Source of the DNA: Alphaproteobacteria bacterium
GTDB lineage: Bacteria; Pseudomonadota; Alphaproteobacteria; Reyranellales; Reyranellaceae
DNA length: 5,094 nt
Reading direction: 5' to 3'
Assembly: GCA_005884705.1 (NCBI GenBank)
Contig: VBAF01000385.1
Span: 1 to 5,094 of the forward strand
Shown: positions 1-4,780 of the stretch, in pieces
How the letters are laid out: every line of letters starts with the position of its first letter
How positions within the stretch are numbered: position 1 is the stretch's first letter
Program-made: the position numbers and the translations under genes
The notes under the pieces: model-generated
Told to the model about the DNA's origin: nothing
The model's database searches: none
What the model saw: only the letters and a program-made list of their open reading frames with translations

Positions 1-1
1 C

Positions 2-547
2 GAGTATCCGGTGGGCCAGTGGGACTACCAGTATTTCTACGCCGAGAACTTCGAGAAGGCGCACAAGGATTTCGAGGCCGATATCCGCCGCGTGGTGAAG
101 ACGCTGTTCCGAAAGGGCAACCCGGAGTCTGTCGGCAAGCCCGCCTTCACCGCAGGCGTGCGCAAGCGGGGCGGCTGGTTCGGCGACGGGCCTTGGCCCG
201 ACCTGCCGCGCGACGATGACGTCATCACCGAACAGGACCTCGAGGCTTATACGGCGGCGCTGACGAAGAACGGCGCCTACGCCAGGCAGGCGAAGAACGG
301 CGGCAAGCTCGCCATGCCGGTGCTGTTCCTGCACGGCGCGTATGACACGACCTGCGAGACCATGACGTCGCAACTCGCCGAGCCGATGCGCCGCGACTGC
401 TCGGACCTCATCGAAGTCGTGGTGAAGTCGGGCCACTGGATGGCGCAGGAGAAGCCGGTCGACGTGAACGCGACGCTGGCCAGATGGCTGGCGACCCGGC
501 TGGCGGACTATTGGCCGTCGACCGGCTATAGTCGGCCGCGGGGGTAA
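2..547 (+). CDS. alpha/beta hydrolase, epoxide-hydrolase-like (3' part, N-terminus outside window)
   Basis: The reading frame is open from the left edge and ends at TAA 545-547, giving 181 visible residues of a soluble cytosolic hydrolase. The visible part is the end of the cap domain and the C-terminal half of the alpha/beta fold. After a hydrophobic strand (MPVLFLHG) comes an acidic residue in HGAYDTTCE (Asp at 344-346), which fits the charge-relay acid. SGHWMAQEKP carries the catalytic His (434-436). This strand-Asp and GHW...E(K/R)P pattern is typical of the epoxide hydrolase/haloalkane dehalogenase branch. The nucleophile elbow lies upstream of the window, so epoxide hydrolase cannot be separated from related hydrolases. 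Family members as I remember them have roughly 15 more residues, including a conserved WYMN-like Tyr segment, between the NG at residues 90-91 and the following AYA. Here that stretch is absent, so cap function may be altered. A CigR-like gene follows after 21 bp on the same strand. Confidence 0.85.
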   Translation, partial: EYPVGQWDYQYFYAENFEKAHKDFEADIRRVVKTLFRKGNPESVGKPAFTAGVRKRGGWFGDGPWPDLPRDDDVITEQDLEAYTAALTKNGAYARQAKNGGKLAMPVLFLHGAYDTTCETMTSQLAEPMRRDCSDLIEVVVKSGHWMAQEKPVDVNATLARWLATRLADYWPSTGYSRPRG

Positions 548-568
548 GGGGCGAACGCAGGAGATCAC

Positions 569-1075
569 ATGCGCCCGATCCACGTCGTCTCTGTCGCCGC
601 CATCGGCATCTTGCTCGCGCTGCCCGCAACAGCCCAGCCCGACAACAAGGGCCATGGGCGTGGCGGCGGAGGGGGTGGACCACCACCTCAGGCGCAAGGC
701 GGCGGCGGATCCTCTTCGGGCGGATCGGGCCGCAGCAGCGGCGGCGGATCGGACTCGCATTACGTCGTCCCGGATCGCGACCGTGACGCGGTGTACGGCT
801 ACTACCGCACCGAATACGCCGCCGGGAACTGCCCGCCGGGTCTCGCCAAGAAGAACAACGGCTGCCTGCCGCCGGGTCAGGCGAAGAAGATGTGGGCGGT
901 CGGACAGCCGCTGCCGTCGAGCGTCTACTACGAGCCGCTGCCGCCGATGTTGCTCGGGCGCCTGTCGCCGGCGCCGGCCGGCTACCAGTATGTGCGCGTC
1001 GCCAGCGACGTGCTGATGCTCGCCGTCGGCACCCGCATGGTGACGGCCGCGATCGCCGACCTCAGCCGGTTCTAG
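569..1075 (+). CDS. CigR/RcnB-like exported or membrane-anchored small protein
   Basis: This is a 168-residue protein preceded by AGGAG at 559-563, 5 nt before the ATG. Residues 1-22 form a signal peptide (basic MRPIH, hydrophobic core, ATA-Q cleavage site). Residues 28-63 are a low-complexity Gly/Ser/Pro linker. Residues 86-107 contain a twice-repeated Cys-Pro-Pro-Gly-x-Ala-Lys-Lys unit (C88 and C99), and 120-128 are Pro/Tyr rich. The C-terminus has the GYxYVRVxxDVLMLAVGTRMV pattern (138-158) of the RcnB/CigR family. Family knowledge: RcnB is a periplasmic protein in Ni/Co homeostasis, and Salmonella CigR is a membrane anti-virulence regulator. Most relatives have no known function, so only an envelope location is supported here. 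The two Cys could form a disulphide (inference). It may be co-transcribed with the upstream hydrolase. Its stop codon overlaps that of the converging RraA-like gene. Confidence 0.8.
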   Translation: MRPIHVVSVAAIGILLALPATAQPDNKGHGRGGGGGGPPPQAQGGGGSSSGGSGRSSGGGSDSHYVVPDRDRDAVYGYYRTEYAAGNCPPGLAKKNNGCLPPGQAKKMWAVGQPLPSSVYYEPLPPMLLGRLSPAPAGYQYVRVASDVLMLAVGTRMVTAAIADLSRF

Positions 1076-1551
1076 CGGCCCTTCATGCGCCGCCAGGCCG
1101 CGAAGGCCTGGCGCGCGCGGTCTCCCGTCGGGATGTGCAGGCCATAGACGCCGCCGCCCTGCGCCACCTGGTCGGCGGTGAACTCCTCGAAAGCGACCGC
1201 CTCGGCCGCGGCTTCCACCACCTCCTCGACCAGCGCCGCCGGGATCACGACCAGGCTGTCGCGGTCGCGCAGCAGGCCATCGCCCGGCTCGGGGCGCAGG
1301 CCGCGCAGCTCGCGGCGCGACACGATCTCGATGCCGCGCTGGCGCAGGCGGTCGGCAGCCGGCGCGGCGAGGTCGGCGACCAGCACGCTGCCGGCGCGGC
1401 AGGATTCGACGGTCAGCGCGATCGTGCCGGCGAACGGATCGGCGGCGGGAAGCTTGGTGACGGTGCGGCCTTTGACCCCGCGCTGCGCCAGCGCCGCGGC
1501 GACCGGCTTGAGGCCGACCCTCACTAGCTTGTCGCGCGTCTGCTTATTCAT
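1072..1551 (-). CDS. RraA-like / dimethylmenaquinone-methyltransferase-like protein, internally shortened
   Basis: This 159-residue protein starts at ATG 1551-1549 and ends at TAG 1074-1072. The N-terminus (TRDKLxxVGLKPVAAALAQRG, 5-25) and C-terminus match the longer RraA/HMG-aldolase family (about 220-230 residues). The C-terminal match includes GDGLLRDRDSLVVIP at 90-104, then a helix ending FEEFTADQVAQGGGVYGLHIP and AWRR. Such proteins are usually annotated as RraA family or 4-hydroxy-4-methyl-2-oxoglutarate aldolases. What is missing is the centre: the strand and loop carrying the GGxRD motif (Arg and Asp used for pyruvate-enolate and metal binding) is not visible, and residues 60-90 form only a short AADRLRQRGIEIVSRREL stretch. 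Aldolase activity is therefore doubtful, and it may be a structural or non-catalytic homologue or a decaying gene. The start overlaps the stop of the GFA gene (ATGA, 1548-1551), indicating translational coupling. Confidence 0.72.
   Translation of the reverse strand: MNKQTRDKLVRVGLKPVAAALAQRGVKGRTVTKLPAADPFAGTIALTVESCRAGSVLVADLAAPAADRLRQRGIEIVSRRELRGLRPEPGDGLLRDRDSLVVIPAALVEEVVEAAAEAVAFEEFTADQVAQGGGVYGLHIPTGDRARQAFAAWRRMKGR
1091..1113. terminator. 9-bp perfect inverted repeat between converging genes; possible termination or 3'-end hairpin
   Basis: CGCCAGGCC (1091-1099) and GGCCTGGCG (1105-1113) are perfect reverse complements separated by the 5-nt loop GCGAA. The stem begins 16 nt after the stop of the CigR-like gene and lies inside the last codons of the RraA-like gene on the other strand. 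It has no U-run on either strand, so it is not a canonical intrinsic terminator. It could stabilise a 3' end or be a by-product of GC-rich coding. Confidence 0.3.
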
Positions 1552-2033
1552 TTCCCGCGGACGGCCGCGAAGCGCGCTTGCGTCTCCGCCGGCCAGGTCT
1601 CCTTGGGCTTGTAGAACTCAGGCACCGCCTTGGCGCCCGGCGGCAACACGACCCAGGGCTGCTTGGTCGAGGTGAAGATGTGGATGTCGGGCGGCATCGC
1701 CGCGGGGTTGTCGAGCGTGCCGACCCGCATGAAGCGCACGCCGTCGCCCGAGCCCGAATAGTTGCTCCACAGCGCGACCCGGCACTGCGGGCAGCGCCAG
1801 ATCTTCTGGCCCTTGCCGCTCGCCGACGGCGTGTGCACCAGTTCGACCTCGCCCGAGGTCAGCTCGACCCGGTCGGCCTCGACCATGGCGTTGAGCGCGA
1901 ACGCCGTGCCGGTCTCGCGCTGGCACCAGCTGCAGTGACAACAATGCACGAACAGCGGCCGGGACTTGATGCGGTAGCGGACGTGCCGGCAGGTGCAGCC
2001 GCCCGCGAAAGTGTCGTTGTCGTTGCTGGCCAT
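1548..2033 (-). CDS. GFA-family (glutathione-dependent formaldehyde-activating enzyme/CENP-V fold) zinc protein
   Basis: A 161-residue protein carries the full zinc-ligand set of the GFA fold: CTC (C13, C15), HCCHCSWCQRETG (C32, C34, C37) and RCPQC (C81, C84). In Paracoccus Gfa the outer CxC and CxxC bind the structural zinc, and the inner CxCxxC binds the catalytic zinc that contacts glutathione. The spacing here agrees. The C-terminal half (RFMRVGTLDNP, DIHIFTSTKQPWV) is the usual GFA barrel ending. I chose ATG 2033-2031 because a GGGG lies 7 nt upstream (2044-2041). An in-frame ATG at 2051 would add six residues but has no Shine-Dalgarno site. It is the first gene of a two-gene unit, with its TGA overlapping the RraA-like ATG. 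Real formaldehyde-glutathione activity is not demonstrated for most members, so only fold and zinc binding are firm. Confidence 0.88.
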   Translation of the reverse strand: MASNDNDTFAGGCTCRHVRYRIKSRPLFVHCCHCSWCQRETGTAFALNAMVEADRVELTSGEVELVHTPSASGKGQKIWRCPQCRVALWSNYSGSGDGVRFMRVGTLDNPAAMPPDIHIFTSTKQPWVVLPPGAKAVPEFYKPKETWPAETQARFAAVRGK

Positions 2034-2071
2034 GACGCGACCCCATAGCATTAAAGCGGGAGGAGATTGAA
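2034..2071. promoter_or_regulatory. 38-bp divergent intergenic region between GFA and SDR genes
   Basis: This short AT-richer gap must hold the 5' ends of two divergent genes. On the plus strand GGGAGGAG (2058-2065) is a strong Shine-Dalgarno site 6 nt before the SDR ATG at 2072. On the minus strand TTTAAT (2055-2050) resembles a -10 box (5 of 6), but no good -35 lies 16-18 bp upstream. The minus-strand promoter would therefore extend into SDR codons, and the plus-strand promoter into GFA codons. Promoter identity is not established. Confidence 0.35.
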
Positions 2072-2860
2072 ATGGCGGATCGTCTGAAGGGCAAGGTCGC
2101 AGTGGTCACGGGGGCGGCGCCGCGTGGCGAAGGCGTCGGCAACGGCATGGCGACCGCCCTGCTGTTCGCCCGCGAGGGCGCCAAGGTGGTGCTGGTCAAT
2201 CGCAGCGCCGAGCGGGCCGACAAGCTCGCCAAGCAGATCAAAAGCGAGGGCGGCGAGGCCTCGGTGTTCGCGGGCGATGTCGCCAAGCCCGAGGCCTGCG
2301 AGGCGATGGCGGCGCACGCCGTCAAGACGTACGGCCGGCTCGACATCCTGCACAACAATGTCGGCATCGGCGCGCCGGGCACGCCCGAGACGGTCAAGCT
2401 CGAGGACTGGCACAAGGTGATCGAGGCCAACCTCACCACCACCATGCTGTGCACCAGGGCCTGCCTGCCGCGCATGAAGCAAGGCGGCGGCGGCTCGGTG
2501 ATCATGGTGTCGTCGATTGCCGGCGCGCTCGGTCTGATGGGCAGCCCCGGCGCGGTCGCCTATTCGACGGCGAAAGCGGGGCTGCACGGCTTCACCATGT
2601 CGGTCGCGGCCGACTATGCGACCCAGAACATCCGGGCGAACTGCATCGTGGTGGGCTCGGTGCACACGCCGATGGTGGCGCATCTCGGCGCCGAGGCGCG
2701 CGAGCGGCGCAAGAACATGGTGCCGATGAAGACCGAAGGCACGGCCTGGGACATCGCCTACGGTGCGGTCTATCTCGCGTCGGACGAAGCGCGCTGGGTG
2801 ACCGGCATCACCCTGCCGATCGATGGCGGGCTGGTGAACCTCAGGGCTTGGCCGCGCTGA
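2072..2860 (+). CDS. SDR family NAD(P)-dependent oxidoreductase
   Basis: This is a complete 262-residue classical short-chain dehydrogenase/reductase, the usual length for the family. The Rossmann nucleotide-binding motif is an expanded TGAAPRGEGVGNG at 13-25. NNVG (95-98) replaces NNAG. The catalytic tetrad is visible as N120, S148, Y164 and K168 (YSTAK). The C-terminus LASDEARWVTGITLPIDGGL is typical. The residue after beta-2 is N43-R44, not an acidic residue, which leans towards NADP(H) but does not settle it. Usually the Asn-Cys-Ile stretch after the active site is followed by x-P-G; here it reads VVG (193-195), a Pro-to-Val change at a conserved turn. The start is supported by GGGAGGAG at 2058-2065. 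The substrate is unknown; relatives act on hydroxy- or keto-acids, alcohols and steroids. The 3' end overlaps that of the EamA gene by 20 bp. Confidence 0.92.
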   Translation: MADRLKGKVAVVTGAAPRGEGVGNGMATALLFAREGAKVVLVNRSAERADKLAKQIKSEGGEASVFAGDVAKPEACEAMAAHAVKTYGRLDILHNNVGIGAPGTPETVKLEDWHKVIEANLTTTMLCTRACLPRMKQGGGGSVIMVSSIAGALGLMGSPGAVAYSTAKAGLHGFTMSVAADYATQNIRANCIVVGSVHTPMVAHLGAEARERRKNMVPMKTEGTAWDIAYGAVYLASDEARWVTGITLPIDGGLVNLRAWPR

Positions 2861-2861
2861 G
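2840..2861. other. imperfect hairpin spanning the two converging stop codons
   Basis: CTCAGGGC (2840-2847) and GCGCTGAG (2854-2861) pair over 8 bp with one G-G mismatch and a 6-nt loop. The arms contain the EamA stop (TCA on +, 2841-2843) and the SDR stop (TGA, 2858-2860). There is no U-run. It may help end both transcripts or be incidental. Confidence 0.2.
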
Positions 2862-3656
2862 CTTCTCGCGCCGCCAGGTGTAGAGGCTGCTGGCCACGAT
2901 CACGGCCGCGCCGGCTATCGTCCAGCCGTCGGGGAAGTCGCCGAACACGATGGCACCCAGCACGGTGACCCAGACCAGCAGCGTGTAGCTGTAGGGCTGC
3001 ACCGCGCTTGCCTCGGCGTAGTCGAGGGCGCGGATCAGCATGTAATGCGCAATCGCGCCGAGCAGAGCGGTCACCAGCAGCAGGAACCACGCCCAGGCGT
3101 CGGGCCATTGCCAGTACCAGGGGCCGACGAAGCTCATCGCGATGAAGGCCACGAACGCCGACCAGACCAGGGTGGTGTCGGGCGAATCGGTGCGGACGGA
3201 AAGGCGCGTCATCAACTGGTAGACGCCCCACAGCAGCGCCCCCACGAGCGGGATCAGCAGAGGCCAGTCGAGCGTGCGGAAGCCGGGCCGCACGATCAGC
3301 AGCACACCGGCGAAGCCGGCGGCCACCGCCAGCCAGCGCGTACGATCGGCCTTCTCACCGAGTAGCAGCGCGCCGAGCGCGATCACGATCAGCGGCGACA
3401 CGAAGACCGCGCTCTCGACCACGGCGAGCAGCGCGCGCGTTGCTTGCAGCACCGGCCGCTGCGAGCGCAGCGCCTGGCCGAGGCCGCGCTTGCGCACCAC
3501 CAGCCAGGCGAAGACGCAGAACACGCCGTAGCGGATCCACATCATCTGGCCGATCGAATAGTCGGCGACCAGCCACTTGCTGATCGCATCCATGCTGGCG
3601 AAGGCCAGCATGGATGCGACGGTCAGAATGGCGCCGAGCGACGTGTTGTTCTTCAC
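2841..3656 (-). CDS. EamA/DMT-family transporter with apparent loss of the TM3-TM4 turn
   Basis: A 271-residue inner-membrane protein of the drug/metabolite transporter superfamily. It starts at GTG 3656-3654, which overlaps the TGA of the LLM gene (GTGA). Hydrophobic segments lie roughly at 8-30, 38-54, 75-99, 106-124, 131-151, 163-180, 188-209, 218-236 and 242-260. That is nine, where EamA proteins normally have ten arranged as two repeats of five. Between VVESAVF (79-85) and SPLIVIALGALLLGE (87-101) the usual ...ALRYLPLADAxAI... stretch of about 20 residues is absent, so TM3 and TM4 look fused. The basic loop RKRGLGQALRSQR (55-67) and the EKADRTR loop (101-107) would then fall on opposite sides of the membrane, against the positive-inside rule. 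The second repeat, with YAEASAVQPYSYTLLVW, is intact. The substrate is unknown. Function is uncertain; it may be impaired, or I may misjudge the gap. Confidence 0.85.
   Translation of the reverse strand: MKNNTSLGAILTVASMLAFASMDAISKWLVADYSIGQMMWIRYGVFCVFAWLVVRKRGLGQALRSQRPVLQATRALLAVVESAVFVSPLIVIALGALLLGEKADRTRWLAVAAGFAGVLLIVRPGFRTLDWPLLIPLVGALLWGVYQLMTRLSVRTDSPDTTLVWSAFVAFIAMSFVGPWYWQWPDAWAWFLLLVTALLGAIAHYMLIRALDYAEASAVQPYSYTLLVWVTVLGAIVFGDFPDGWTIAGAAVIVASSLYTWRREKLSAAKP
3584..3619. repeat. perfect 16-bp inverted repeat with 4-nt loop inside EamA codons 13-25
   Basis: The left arm TCGCATCCATGCTGGC (3584-3599) and right arm GCCAGCATGGATGCGA (3604-3619) are exact reverse complements around the loop GAAG (CTTC in the mRNA). 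In the EamA mRNA it begins 37 nt after the GTG start, about 35 nt after the LLM stop. It encodes ASMLAFASMDAI in TM1, which keeps a normal family pattern, so it is unlikely to be an assembly foldback. It would form a very stable RNA stem. Confidence 0.85.
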
Positions 3657-4726
3657 TCCGCCGCAACGGCGCGGCGCGCCGGCGGCCGGAACGCCGGGAT
3701 CACCCGTTCGGCGAACAGCCGCAGGCTCTTCATCGCCTTGTCGTGCCCATAGTAGGGCGGATAATGGAGCAAGAGAGACGTCATGCCGGTGCGCGCCTGC
3801 ATCTCGCGAAGCCGGCCGATCACGGTCTCGGCCGAGCCGTGCAGCAGCGTGGTGGCGAGCAGGTCGTCATAGTTGATCGCGCTGCCTTTCTCCGACACCG
3901 AGCCGAGATAGCCGCTGGTGCCGGTGCCGCCAAAGTGGGAGATGTGCTTGACGATCGCCGCCTCGGTGTCGGCGCGCGCCTCCTTGTCGGAATCGGCGAT
4001 ATAGACCCAGCGCGCGATGTCGATGTTGCCGGCCGCCGGGTTCTTGCGGCGCTCGGCCGAGGCGTTGGCGAGTTCGCGCTTGTAGAGCGATGTCTGTGCC
4101 GCCAGCGTCTCGACGCCGGGCAGGGTCGAGAGCATCAAGCCGAAGCCGTTGCGGCCCGAATAGCCGATCGAGCGGTCGGTGCCGCCCGCCATGTAGAGCG
4201 GCGGATGCGGCATCTGGATCGGATGCGGCAGCATCTCGTAGTCGCCCTGCACCGTGCCGCTGAAGTACTTGCCCTTGTGGTCCCAGCGATGGCGGTGCCA
4301 GGCGTCGAACATCAGGCCGATCGCCTCCTCGACCATGTCGCGCCGGCCCTCGAAGTCCTTGCCCAGCCCCTCGAACTCGTAGGGCCGATAGCCCGAGCCG
4401 ACACCCAGCCGCACCCGGCCGTTCGACAGGATGTCGACGAACGAGGTGTTCTCGACCACCCGGATCGGATCGTAGAGCGGGAGGGTGATGACGGCGGCGC
4501 CGATGTTGATGCGGCTGGTCTTGGCCGCGAGATACGCCATGTAGGCGAAGCAGTCCGGCATGATGCCGTAGCTGGTGGCGAAGTGATGCTCGGCGATCCA
4601 GGCGGTGTCGTAGCCCAGACGCTCGGCCTCGATCACCTCTTCCGTTGTGCGGGCGTGCACCTCGCGGTGCGGGTAGGGCTCCTCCTTGGGATTCGGATGG
4701 GATGTAAACAAAACGCCGAATTCCAT
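3653..4726 (-). CDS. LLM-class (luciferase-like) flavin-dependent oxidoreductase
   Basis: A 357-residue cytosolic enzyme of the bacterial luciferase-like TIM-barrel family, which uses reduced FMN or F420 with O2 or a redox partner. Visible marks are the N-terminal MEFGVLF strand, ERLGYDTAWIAEHHF (35-49, the luciferase-type EHHF motif), INIGAAVITLPLYDPIRVVENTSFVDILSNGRVRLGVGSGYR (73-114), the PHPPLYMAGGT region and a C-terminal GSAETVIGRLREM helix. Length is normal and no gap was noticed. I chose ATG 4726-4724 because GAGG (4735-4732) lies 5 nt upstream and the protein starts directly with the family's first strand. An upstream in-frame ATG at 4795 would add 23 poorly conserved residues. The enzyme probably oxidises a small organic compound; cofactor and substrate are not readable. 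It is coupled to the EamA transporter downstream through a GTGA overlap, hinting that the transporter moves its substrate or product. Confidence 0.93.
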   Translation of the reverse strand: MEFGVLFTSHPNPKEEPYPHREVHARTTEEVIEAERLGYDTAWIAEHHFATSYGIMPDCFAYMAYLAAKTSRINIGAAVITLPLYDPIRVVENTSFVDILSNGRVRLGVGSGYRPYEFEGLGKDFEGRRDMVEEAIGLMFDAWHRHRWDHKGKYFSGTVQGDYEMLPHPIQMPHPPLYMAGGTDRSIGYSGRNGFGLMLSTLPGVETLAAQTSLYKRELANASAERRKNPAAGNIDIARWVYIADSDKEARADTEAAIVKHISHFGGTGTSGYLGSVSEKGSAINYDDLLATTLLHGSAETVIGRLREMQARTGMTSLLLHYPPYYGHDKAMKSLRLFAERVIPAFRPPARRAVAAE

Positions 4727-4731
4727 GGTTT

Positions 4732-4735
4732 CCTC
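4732..4735 (-). promoter_or_regulatory. Shine-Dalgarno site fixing the LLM oxidoreductase start
   Basis: On the minus strand GAGG is followed by AAACC and then ATG (4726-4724), a 5-nt spacing. No comparable site precedes the alternative ATG at 4795, so this decides the shorter start. Confidence 0.7.
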
Positions 4736-4768
4736 GCGTGTTCGTTGAGTTATCCTAGGCGTCACACC

Positions 4769-4774
4769 GGAGGA
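4769..4774 (+). promoter_or_regulatory. Shine-Dalgarno site of the leader ORF
   Basis: GGAGGA ends 6 nt before ATG 4781. It is as strong as the site used by the deacylase gene itself, which supports real translation of the short ORF. Confidence 0.55.
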
Positions 4775-4780
4775 CCGCCA

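Larger units (their letters stand above)
4727..4780. promoter_or_regulatory. divergent promoter region between LLM gene and deacylase leader
   Basis: The gap between the LLM start and the leader ORF should carry promoters for both directions. It is less GC-rich around 4741-4757. On the minus strand TAGGATAAC (4757-4749) contains a -10-like GATAAC (4 of 6). On the plus strand TATCCT (4751-4756) is equally weak. Neither has a convincing -35 at standard spacing. The palindrome CCTAGG lies at 4754-4759. Assignment rests on gene layout, not on a clear promoter. Confidence 0.35.

Noticed and set aside
701..750. Repeated GGCGGCGGATC in the CigR-like gene
   Set aside because: It is part of the Gly/Ser low-complexity linker, and such repeats are expected there.
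892..1527. Plus-strand open frame of 211 codons opposite the RraA-like gene
   Set aside because: Its composition is that of a shadow frame, and the minus strand encodes a recognisable RraA-like protein. It was also checked as a possible home for the missing RraA segment and does not contain it.
2034..2051. Upstream ATG at 2051 as start of the GFA gene
   Set aside because: There is no Shine-Dalgarno site before it, and the -10-like TTTAAT at 2055-2050 would overlap it. It remains possible at lower confidence.
1618..2505. Minus-strand open frame of 295 codons across the GFA and SDR genes
   Set aside because: It runs out of frame with the GFA gene and antisense to the SDR gene, both of which have intact family motifs. 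It has no domain of its own.
4202..4230. 11-bp direct repeat CGGATGCGGCA
   Set aside because: It encodes the normal PHPIQ/PHPP run of LLM proteins, so the coding constraint explains it.
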